NCBI GenBank assembly: GCA_034509425.1
Contig: JAVTVJ010000518.1
Span: forward strand, 496,001-560,000
Source: Eopsaltria australis
Taxonomy: Eukaryota > Chordata > Aves > Passeriformes > Petroicidae
Length of the DNA: 64,000 nucleotides
Direction: 5' to 3'
Made by a program: the position numbers and the translations under genes. Within the stretch, counting starts at the first letter, position 1. Every line of letters begins with the position of its first letter. Below, piece after piece: positions 50,105 to 60,391 of the stretch. Under the pieces are notes generated by a model. That model had not been told where the DNA came from. It ran no database searches and was given only the letters and a program-made list of their open reading frames with translations.

Positions 50105-52862
50105 AAGGACTATGCAAGGATATACTGTGTAATGTCCCTATTACAAGAATTCTGGATGCTGGGGAAATACAGAGGGGATGGAGCAAGTCATTGTCTCGGT
50201 TCATGTTCTTTTCCTTAACAGCATCACCTCTTGTCACTGTCTGAGACAGCATATTTAGCTAGATAGCTTGACCCAGACTGACACGGTAGGATATTTCATT
50301 TGTTCTGATATTATTGTGTGGTAGTGGTAGGAGCACTAGACTTACTCTTACTTTTTTTGACATTTTTATTTCCTTTAAAAAAAATTGCTGGTTATGAAAT
50401 GAAGCTGACTTTGTGCATGTGTGGCATGATGTCAGAAAGACAGATACTGACAAAGATTAGATGTTGATATAGATAGATAAAAAAGCCACATAGAGCCAGA
50501 AGTTATTTTTCTGGGAGTGTTTTCAGGATGATAGATAGAAAAGCTTGCAAACTTGTGCAGTTTATTAACAATTCATGGCATTAGATGTTCGGAGGTATAA
50601 TCAGTCATTATTTCAGTCATTATCTTACCTGACCAAAGTGGCAAAACCCTTTGTTCTGCTTGACTTGGAATTAAATGAGGTAAGACTCATAGGGAGAGGT
50701 AATATATACTTGGCTGGGGTAACTGAGAAAAATAGTCAAACTTTTGTACACCAAAGGATTTCTAGGGCTCTAAAACAGAGTTTAAGTGGATTGCATTGTC
50801 TCTTCTTTTCTTATGAACCCCTTTTTCACCAGTTGAGCTGATGTCAAGGGATATTATCTCAGGGACCACAGTTCCATTTCTCTGTTTATAAAAAGGACAC
50901 ATTTATTTCTAGTGTCATGGTAGTATTCCAACATTTTCCATGCTATGGAAAAATGATGACCAGTGCAGAAGGAAAATTAACACGTACTTTTCAGTTTCTT
51001 CCTCCTTAATGGCAGAGAAGAATGTCAGAAAACTATTGCCATGAATAATTTATATATATTTTATTTTTATACCTTTAATGGGTGCAAGATAAAGGACAAT
51101 AGTTCAGAATGCTTACAAACCTTGATAAAGCCTAAACTTGGATCATACATCATGATGAAAGAGAACTTGGAAATTCCCTTCAGGTTCTTGTAATAATTCA
51201 TAGAGCAGTGAAGAAAGTATAATCTCTGTATCATGAATGTTAAACCAAAGTTTAAAGTAAAAGGCTTTCTTTCTAAACCAGAAGAAAATATCACACTATT
51301 TTATTAAAAAAAATCAGTAATAAATCAGTTGATCTCAAATCTGCTACCAGGGTGCTCTTGCCTCATCAGTTTAGGTTCACCAGTTACAAGCAGCAGCGGT
51401 TCAATGGCTCCTCAATGCATTTCTAAATACATATATATGACAAAGAGAAGCAAGCACTTAACACTTTACTATGCTGATTTTCTTTCATGGTGTAATCATA
51501 CTACTCTAAATGAAAACAGAATTGAGCACTCACTCATCCAGGTTTGGTTTATTAGCAAAACCAGCAAAAGCAAGCAAACAAAATGCATGCTGAGGTACTA
51601 AAACCCAGCTGAAGTTTTGAAATGTTTGTCTGCTTGAATTTCTTGTATAGTCAAGACAACATCTCCTGTACATCAGCTTCAGGTAATAAACCACATTGTT
51701 ACTCTTTGAGGTGGTCAGAACTGCCTAGGAATTTTCCTAGAACAAAAAAGAAAAAAGAAATTGACAACAGCTCCCCCCATAAAAAACCTCTTCATAACCC
51801 TACCCTCTTCCCCCTTTCTAAATCCCCAAATAGTCAGCAAATTAACACAAATTCTATGAGTGTTTCAAAAAACCCAAAACAATAAGTTGTCCTTTATAGG
51901 ATAAGACAATACTTGCAGGTCAGGTTTAGCTGATTTATCACTGTCTATGCAAAGCAAAGGCACTGCAAGTCAGATTGATGTATGTGAGAAAGAAGAGTGG
52001 TGGCAGCCTTGATAAGGGTGGGTAGGAACCTGAGCATTACAGTCCTGTAATATGAGTTTGAGTTCTGTCTCTGGGTCAGGTGTGACAATGGAAGTATGGC
52101 CTCATCAGATAGTTTCAGGCCTCTTAAGGCTGCACTTGGGAAGAACCAGACAGCTTTGTACAATACCTTTTTACCTTCTATATGATACTTACAGGTGATT
52201 GTCACGCTCATTAGTTCAATCTAGCTCATAGGATTGACAATCCAGTAAAAACCGTAACTCTGCAGGACTCACTGTGGGAGGGCAAAGAAAAATGGGAGTG
52301 TACAGGGGGAGCAAATTCTTTGTTAGTCCCAATTAAAATAGCTTGTATATGCATATAAGAGAATACAGGTCTTGATATATTGTATTAAAATCAGATTGAA
52401 ATCCTCATCTGTACATCAGTTAACTTTTAAGGAATACCAACTTTGTATACTTTATTATTAAATAAAAAATCTATATTAAATACACAGACCTAAAAAAAAT
52501 TATAGAAGAATGTTGAATTCTTCTTTTCTCCACCCTTTTATTTTTCATTGTTTTTTAGATTTTAGTGTGGTTTTATGATCCTAAAGCACAGAGCAAAGGA
52601 AAAAAATGTCTTTTTCACAATGTAATTTGCATTGTGCATCATATCAAGGATATTTTAAAACCATAAAATTTCTCAGAAGGGCTTTACTTGAGAGCTTTAC
52701 AACATCTCCAGACAACTGAAAAAAATTTAAAACAATTTATATTAAAATCAGTAAAGGATGAAAAATGTTTGTAGGTTTGGTTCTGATACGCATAGAAAAA
52801 TTGGTATTTTTAAAAAAATTATCTAAATATAATTTCTTAATTTATGAATAAAGCTGTAAATT
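50105..52862. other. spacer between the two LTRs, no retroviral gene recognised
   Basis: If the two LTRs bounded one provirus this would be its internal region, but no primer-binding site, polypurine tract or gag/pol-like frame is visible. The plus-strand 88-codon frame at 50575-50841 is unassigned. The DNA is ordinary AT-rich sequence. Confidence 0.5.
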
Positions 52863-52927
52863 AAAAACAAACAAATAAACAAACAAACAAACAAACAAAA
52901 ACCCCCACAAAAAAACCCCCAAAAAAC
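52863..52927 (+). repeat. (CAAA)n microsatellite with C-rich tail
   Basis: About eight CAAA-type units, then A-runs alternating with C5 blocks to about 52927. Confidence 0.95.
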
Positions 52928-53684
52928 ATCTCTCATAACTTACATTTTCAACAGTAGTTTCAGCACACTTGTAAGTCTGACAGTACTTTCTTTCCCTATC
53001 ATATGTCACTGTTTCTGTTCTGAATCATGAACAAATCCAGACAGTGCAGATAAATGCACATACTGGGGAGGGAGTGGGAGTGGGAAAGCAGAGGAGGAAG
53101 TAAAATTTAAAAAACCTCACACTTTAGCAATATTTACTGAACTAATCAAATTTCACCTTAAGTACTGGAATATCCTTTTAAAATATCTGAGTTGCCTGAC
53201 TAATTTAAAGAATAAGTAGAGTGCAAAGAAGTAAATACATACTAGACATTCTTAAGGAATTATTCTCTTGGACATAAAAAATAATCCCAGGTGCTAAAGA
53301 AAATCCTAAAGCCACCCTGAAGTGATGAGATCAGGTATCCATGGCCATGAGAAAATACACAAAATATGGGTTTTGCTTTGTCCACTCTGTTCTCTTTCCA
53401 CTCTATTTCCCATGGAGAACAAAACAGTTTTCACTGGTTGCAATTTTGGTAAAAATTCCTTTTCACCAAAGTGTAATTAACTGACATTTTGCCAGCAAAT
53501 TACAGGGTTTGAACTGTTTGGGAGATTTCTTTCTTAGTATTTTTTTCACTTTTCACAATACTTACTGGGATCTAATGCAGATCCAAGTATAAATTTTGTA
53601 TAGCATGGACATGGCTAATGTGCTCTTGAGGGTAATAGAATATCTACAAGCCAGTCTGTGTGATTTGACCTTTGACTAGGAAAC
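52928..53684. other. AT-rich noncoding DNA
   Basis: Nothing recognisable; no evidence of the missing 5' half of the adjoining LTR. Confidence 0.5.
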
Positions 53685-54077
53685 ACTCTGTGGCCCAGGA
53701 AGAGTGGGAAGAGTCCTGTCCTGAGGATGAAGACAGTGACAACCTATGATGAACTGATTGCAACCCCCATTCCCTCTTCCACTGGAGGGGAAGGAGCTTC
53801 AGAAAGTCAGGAGTAAAAATGAGCCCAGGAAGAATGGAAGTGTGGGGTGCTTTTAAGATTTGGCTTCATTCCTTATTATCCTATTCTTATTTGATTGGTA
53901 ATGAATATATTTCCCCAAGTCAATTCTGTTTTGCCCATGACTGTAATTGGGAGTGATCTCTCCCCGTCCTTATCTTGTCCTGTGAGTCCTTCTTTATATT
54001 TTCTCTCCATTGTCAGTTGTGAATGATAGAATGACTTTAGTGGACACGTGGTGTTCATCCAGGTTCAACCCATCACA
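53685..54077 (+). mobile_element. 5'-truncated LTR of the same avian family
   Basis: Homologous in order and text to the last ~400 bases of the LTR at 49.2-50.1 kb: GACAACCTATGATGAACTGATTGCAACCCCCATTCCCTCTTCC, AAGATTTGGCTTCATTCCTTATTATCC, TCTGTTTTGCCCATGA, GAGTGATCTCTCCCCGTCCTTATCTTGTCCTGTGAG, AGTGGACACGTGGTGTTCATCCAGGTTCAACCCATCACA. The 3' end CA is at 54076-54077. The polyadenylation site reads AATGAA (near 53901) where family members have AATAAA. The left half is missing. It is the same orientation as the first LTR but from a different subtype by sequence, so a separate insertion is likely. Confidence 0.85.
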
Positions 54078-54079
54078 TC

Positions 54080-54421
54080 TTCCTTCCTTCCTTCCTTCCT
54101 TCCTTCCTTCCTTCCTTCCTTCCTTCCTTCCTTCCTTCCTTCCTTCCTTCCTTCCTTCCTTCCTTCCTTCCTTCCTTCCAGAATTCCTTCCTTCCTTCCA
54201 GAATTCCTTCCTTCCTTCCTTCCTTCCTTCCTTCCTTCCTTCCTTCCTTCCTTCCTTCCTTCCTTTCCTTCTTCCTTCCTTCTCTTCCTTTCCTTCCTTC
54301 CTTCCTTCCTTCCTTCCTTCCTTCCTTCCTTCCTTCCTTCCTTCTTCCTTCCTTCCTTCCTTCCTTCCTTCCTTCCTTCCTTCCTTCCTTCCTTCCTTCC
54401 TTCCTTCCTTCCTTCCTTCCC
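54080..54421 (+). repeat. (TTCC)n tetranucleotide array, about 340 bases
   Basis: Near-perfect TTCC repeats start 2-3 bases after the LTR 3' end. Interruptions: two GAATT inserts (54181-54185 and 54201-54205) exactly one 20-base period apart, a TTTCC/TTCTTCC/TCTTCC cluster at about 54264-54294, and one TTCTTCC at about 54341-54347. Plus-strand frames of 135-142 codons across it are translations of the repeat (PSFL) and not genes. A pure polypyrimidine/polypurine tract of this size can adopt triplex (H-DNA) structure. Confidence 0.99.
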
Positions 54422-57400
54422 TAAAGGTTCAGAATTAGGAAGGAAATTTCATTGAGCTAACACAGATGGTGATATTTATCTAATTAGATGCAGATATTAG
54501 CACTAAACAGTTCAAGTCAGCCTCTTTTAAATGACAATGAAGAGAAATAATTTTTAGGATGCAGTTCATGTTAGCCTTACGTTCAAAGTCTATCAAGTTA
54601 ACTCATTAATCAAAAAATGTTCTCCTTCACTCTTTGTAACGGGAGATTAGAATGCCTATTTCAGACATAAATATCTACACTGAAGACCTTTAAGAAGGAT
54701 GATTCCTCTAAGAGACTCCTCCTTACAGTGACAAGTTATGAAGTCATTACTCTTAACAAATCTAGTGTATTCTAATTAAATCTATACTTTCAAGGCTTGT
54801 GGTAAACTTAAGCAATCTATCAAATGTTCAGATTTATCCTGAATGGGACTACATTAATAAAAAGAGAACTGTGTTGTGTCAGTAAACTTAAATATAGGTC
54901 TATCATCAGATCACTAATATATTTTGTCTTCTAATTTTTATGCAAAAAATCAGAAATTGTAAATCTGACCATATTTGCTCTTGGTTGACAAGTATAACAG
55001 ATACTGGAAGCTGAAAGCCTTATCATAAATATAGGGAATGCTTGCTCAGGAAAACATGTTTCACATTCGTGTTTGAAATCACCTCCCTGTGATTTAACCC
55101 ACTCCTTATATTTGTTGTTGTATTGTTCTTCTATCACTTCTCCTCTAAACAAATTTGTAAATAATATTGTATTTCATAATACTGTGTTTTCCTGTGCAAA
55201 GGTCTGTTTTCATCTGGAATGGTCTGTTTTCTCAGACATTCATATATTACCTCAAAAATTCACTCCAAACGATAAGACTTAAGATTGATTAAAATTCATC
55301 ACCTCAGCTTTTTTCATCAGCAAATTGCTTATGCAGTAATTCATGCTCATTTCTGAAACAAGTCAGGTCCCTGGCTGATATAATTTAGAGTTACATTTTG
55401 AGCTACATTGATCAACACCATTTGAAGATACAGTTGGTAGTTTCTAATGGATGAATGACCAAAGTATACTTTCAGCTTCTGAGGGCTTTTGAATGCCAAA
55501 AGGAGTGCACAGAACTATTTATTGTGAGTGTACTCCAATATCATCAGCATCAGTCTTGTTATACAAGACACAAGAAGATTCAATGTAAGCAAGCTGTAAA
55601 TAAAATAAATTTCTTGACAAAGTGAAAGTTCTTTCTCTAGTTTTCCCCTGTTAGTACTTTCAGAATAGAACATAAATGAACTAGTATTAAAAAGTGCATT
55701 TGGAAGATGATTCTGTATGTAAGAAAGAGCTTTGCATCAATTGCTTCTAAGAAGATTTATTTGATTGTTTTTTGGATAACTGGGGGTTTTATTTCCTGTT
55801 ATAATATAAAAGATACACAACAAAAGCATGAGAACAGCTACCTAGGTATATGTATTTACAAGAGCTATGCACATAAGGCATAGTGCCTTTCTGTTAAAAT
55901 ATTAAATAGAAAAATTCTAGAGACTTTGAAGTCCACTTCATCATGTTAATCATGCAGTTATGTTCTGTAGGAACCTCAGTATGCATGAAATTCTGTACTG
56001 TGAGAACTACAACTCTGTTTCATTAAAGTCTCTTAAGCATCATATACATTTTAAAACATTCATGAATAAATGGACTCTATGGTTGCTAAGTTGACAGTGT
56101 GCTAAATAGCACTTTCTTCTCTCCAGTCTGCTTTGCAAAGTACAAAATCCTCACATGGGTTATGTTATTCTTGGGGAAAGGCAAAATTGACAGCACAGCA
56201 GGCTGTGCTGATGACCTAATTCAACATCGCTTTCAAGGAATTACTTTTTCAGTACCATTGTTAGAGGATTTCTATAAAAGTGATATTCCTTCCAGAATTA
56301 TCTTTTGTACAAAATACGAACCAGTGACCTCTCTGGCACTAATATGCATAATATACTGAATTATCTCTGTGAAGATAATTCTTAGCCATGCATTATATTA
56401 AATTTGAATGTGTTCATTCATACTGAATGATCTGCTGAGACTTTCTTCTATCTGCAATAACCCAAGAACTTTCATGTATTTCTGTAACCAATTCTAGGTG
56501 ACGATACTAGATTTTGAAGAAGTAATAACATATACATGACAGCAGAAATGAAGACATATTTCTTGTTCATTGTGATAGTACAACTGAAGAATAACTGTCT
56601 TTTATGCAAAAATATATTGTTACATAAGAAGCTTTTTGCTTTCTTTGTTTAATCCCTACTTTTTCTTTATACTTAAAGCAACAATTATTGTTGTACAAAC
56701 AATTTTGTTATAGTGGAGTTTTGACTGATCATTAGGGTTTATGTAAGGAACAGCGGGAAAAAGAAGTTGCAAAAAAAGATTACCTGCACAATATTCTATT
56801 CCTCATAGTCTTTCAGGTAGGCAAATGCTGAATACTGTCATAAAGAACTAGAAGTTCCAGTCTAGTGCTAGTTAGAGTGAATATTTAAATACAGAGAGAA
56901 AGCACAGAAATGATGTTCAGCTCTTGAACAAAGGACAAGGGGACTGGCAATGAAGTGGTTTGTCTTCTGACCTTTTACCTAATTAAATAACTCTTAACCC
57001 TAAGAACAGATATATTTCTTTCTGCTTTACCATTAAATACACAATAAATATCTTTACAAACCTACTCCCTGGTATAACAATAGTAGAAATATTATTTCTT
57101 ACTAAGCATCTAGAGTTAAAAGGACTTCTACATTGTTTGTGAATAATGTTCAACATATTTCTAAGTTGATTTCCAAGCATGAAACAACGGAAAATACCAG
57201 GAAAAGCATAAAAAAATTATTGAGTTGAAACATATAACAAAAACTGAGTATGAATAACGATGATACAAGGATTAGAAAACAGAGATTAGATACTAATTAG
57301 GAAATTTTGCAGCTGTTTAGAATAACTGCCTTTTTTATTGTATTACTCTTAGTTAGAAAGACCCAAAATGAAAGTTGACAGTACAGAAGAAACCAGAGAA

Positions 57401-57968
57401 AGTGTTCTGGTACATAGGACTGCATCTAGCAGTGCAGTGTCCTTACATTTCAGAGGAATTTATGCAAACATATGAATTGGCTGCTTTGAGGCCCATTAGC
57501 AACTCTGCCTCCCTCCAGCATATCTCCAAGCATAATAATTTATTTTAGTCTTTTCTCTGGTGTCTAGAAAAGGTAATTGATTCTCTACAGTCATTTGAAC
57601 GAAACTCAAACTATCACAGAACTGAGATTTCTTGCAGTATGAAACTTTTCAGCCTTTCCTGTTGGTCTTGTGAATGTTTTCCTAGAATTCCTGAGCCAGT
57701 TCTGCACCAACTCATGCTTCAGTCAGAAGTTTCCTGTGTATCCATTTCAGTGTAAGTGAAAGAAGTAACGTTTTTTTTGTGGCATATTAATTGAGACATA
57801 AAATGGAAGGCAAGGTAATATTTTTATTTTTATTTGAATAGCCTAATGCTTGATGTACTTTATTCAACTTCTTTACCTCAAATGATTCCAATTATTAATT
57901 TTACTGAAATATTTTTTCACATACCAGGTATTGTTAACTAAGCTAATAAAGGCCAATTGCACCAATTG
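54422..57968. other. AT-rich noncoding DNA
   Basis: No gene or transposon was recognised. A plus-strand 86-codon frame at 56099-56359 lacks any known domain. Confidence 0.55.
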
Positions 57969-57996
57969 AAATAAATAAATAAATAAATAAATAAAT
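57969..57996 (+). repeat. (AAAT)n microsatellite
   Basis: Six to seven tandem AAAT units. Confidence 0.95.
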
Positions 57997-59222
57997 CCAG
58001 CTTGAACTTCATTTTTAAGATGAAGAATGAATGTAAAACTTAAAAAAACCCCATCTTATAGTGGAAATCAGCTGTCAGGTTTCTAGTCTTTTACAAAGTT
58101 TTATTTAGCCTTGGGTTTCTAGCATAATGCAGCTTGAGATGGTAATCCTATACACTACCTTCCCTTTGGGTTACAGATACTTTCTAAACTGGAAATTACA
58201 GACCACATTGGCTGCTTAGTTGGATCTGATATTCTTCTACTATTGGAGAGGATAAAGAAAGTAGGTCACCCGTAATAGTTTGCAGTAACAAAGCACAGGA
58301 AAGAAAGCCTTGATTGTCCAAGCCTCTCGGCAGGAGCACTTCACTCTGTTATCTTGCAGGAGGGCCAGGTTTGAGTGTTCCCTCTATTGGCTGACAAACA
58401 GAACTGCCTTATCATCAAGCTCAGCTGTCAGCAGCTCTGCTTACTTTAGAGGAGAAGAGTAATGTGGTAAGAAAATAAGAAAGAAAAATAGGATCTTCTA
58501 AATAAAAAACCCAATTTTTTACTGAAGAAACCTTAATAATTCTGAAATTTGTCATATTACAATGCCACATTTTCTGCTATAATTAAAATAATTTTTAAAA
58601 TTTTTATTATATTTTAATATTCAAAACATGTGACTTCAAATACATATCTTCAAAAATATATCTTCAAATTCATTCTGTACAAAGGTGTCACATTTTAAAT
58701 GTACTATCTACTTGAACACTGAAGCTATTTCTTTTGCAAAATAGATTGCAATATGGAAGAAATTTGAGAGATGGAAGTGTAACCCCATGCTCCTTTCTCA
58801 ATCTGGCCTGTAATACACAGAAAATTAGTAGCAAAGTAGCTGACAAACACAATTTGCTTTACAAACAGAAGCTTAGTGAAGATTCACCATGCCATTTAGA
58901 CATAGCTCAAAGGAAGAAGTGTTGTAGCACTTCACTGGTCTGGGTCAGTGTCCTGCAGGTTTCTGCCTGGAGGGGAGAATTATTTTTCAGACACCTGAAG
59001 TGTACAGCTGGTTGATAAACAGAGAGGTCAGATCATAGTTATCTTTTTCTTTCTTCATTTTCCTTGCATTCAAGAGTAGGAAGCACAGTATAATAAGGAC
59101 ATATATGAGTACTTGAGGCTGAATCCAGCTCTCTTAATATAAAAGTGTAAACATCTAATACAGCCTTAGGTACTCTGCATGACTCACAGTTGCTTCTCCC
59201 TAAATGCAGGAGATCCCTGTAA
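57997..59222. other. noncoding DNA
   Basis: A plus-strand 93-codon frame (58734-59015, non-ATG start) has no recognised domain. A more G+C-balanced patch at 58310-58460 has no repeat signature I know. Confidence 0.5.
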
Positions 59223-59223
59223 A

Positions 59224-59555
59224 TCATAGAGTCAGAGAACCATCAAGATTGGAAAAACTCTCCAAGATCACTGTTCAACCCTTGACCAAACACCTCCATG
59301 CCACCTTGATACCATAACACTAAGTGCCACCTCCAGTCATTTCTTGAACACTTTCAGGGATAGTGACTCTACCACTTCTCTGGGCAGCCCCATTCCATTG
59401 CTTAACCACATTTTCAGTGAAGAAATTCTTTGCAGTGTCCAACCTCCCCTGCTCCATTTTGAGGCCATTTCCTCTTGTCCTGTCGATAGTTGCCTGGTAG
59501 AGGAGGCCAGCAGAATTTGAACATCTTCTGTCATTCTGGTCAAAGTACTTTAAGA
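59224..59555 (-). mobile_element. CR1 LINE 3' end, reverse orientation
   Basis: The reversed 3' terminus ATCATAGAGTCAGAGAACCATCAAGATTGGAAAAACTC opens the copy, then GATCACTGTTCAACCCTTGACC, CACCTCCAGTCATTTCTTGAACACTTTCAGGGATAGTGACTCTACCAC, CTGGGCAGCCCCATTCCATTGCTTAACCA, GTGAAGAAATTCTTTGCAGTG and CATTTCCTCTTGTCCTGTCG. It is 5'-truncated near 59550. The overlapping minus-strand frames (59320-59562) are translations of CR1 3' sequence. Confidence 0.96.
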
Positions 59556-59998
59556 CTCCCATTTTTCCTCACATTCTCTTTCTCCTGTATCTATCTCTTC
59601 CTAAAAGGTTTACAAAATATGATAGATTTATAGATGACTAAATACTTACTGAACCCTTTGCATGATTTCTGTGTTAGAATCTGGCCTCATTATCCTTTAA
59701 AAGGAAGCAAAATGAATGCATATTATCATCTACTCTTACTCACTGGCTGTCTGAGGAAACAATTATTAGACTCACAGAAACCTACAACATTTTCTGTTGT
59801 GTTGTCAAGTAGATATTGCAAAAGTGCCTTTTGCTCCACAAATTTGCAGGTACATCTAAAACCGTAAAAGAAGTCAGGATCAGAAACTTTTGCCATTATA
59901 GTTGTTGAATGCAACTAAATCTAAATATAAGGTCAACATATTTCCCTCAATCCTTGCTTTAAATCTCTAAGATAATTCTAGAAGTGTGATTATTTTTA
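59556..59998. other. AT-rich noncoding DNA
   Basis: Nothing recognisable; short opposed frames at 59634-59914. Confidence 0.5.
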
Positions 59999-60288
59999 CT
60001 GGAGAAACATTTACTATTATTACTTCCTGGATGAAGAGGCACAGTGCCTTCTACTGAAACATATAATGTATTTTTATTATTAAGTAAAAAAGCATGAAAC
60101 AGTACCAGGACATCTTTTTCAATGGCCAGACCTCTTTCTTGGAGAAAATTATTTGCTCTCTTGTCAGCACTATGATCCAGTCTCAACGTTTCATCCTCAA
60201 CTTTCTTACTTGTGGCATCCCTACTGACTTCAGGTGCAATGAAAAACCTTAAAAAATATATATAGCAAATAATTATAATTTTTAACAA
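59959..60288 (-). other. unrecognised minus-strand open frame, 109 codons
   Basis: The central part reads like a charged soluble protein segment (E-V-S-R-D-A-T-S-K-K-V-E-D-E-T-L-R-L-D and A-D-K-R-A-N-N-F-L-Q-E-R-G-L-A). Upstream of it the DNA is a T-rich stretch ending in TTTTTTAAG at about 60248, which could be a weak acceptor. No clear donor follows in frame, although ACAA|GTAAG lies inside the frame at about 60206. The start in the frame lies in a hydrophobic T-rich leader that would be intron if this were an exon. No family is recognised; chance is a real possibility. Confidence 0.15.
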
Positions 60289-60368
60289 GTTTCAATGTCT
60301 AGACTGGTGAAAATTTTGACTGTGCAATTTCAGATTTAGACAGAAATGGTCTTTGACCTGAAATTGAT

Positions 60369-60391
60369 TTATATATATATATATATATATT
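60369..60391. repeat. (TA)n microsatellite
   Basis: About eleven uninterrupted TA units. Confidence 0.95.

Noticed and set aside
50575..50841. 88-codon plus-strand frame with GTAAGA-type donor inside
   Set aside because: Non-ATG or weak start, no domain, and the donor lies within the frame with no convincing partner acceptor.
50105..53684. Internal region of a provirus between the two LTRs
   Set aside because: No primer-binding site, polypurine tract or gag/pol/env-like frame was visible, and the LTRs appear to be different subtypes.
54010..54455. Two plus-strand frames of 142 and 135 codons rich in P, S, F and L
   Set aside because: They are translations of the (TTCC)n array in two frames; every frame of a pure tetranucleotide repeat without a stop is open.
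59320..59562. Minus-strand frames of 80 and 68 codons
   Set aside because: Both are translations of the CR1 3' end region.
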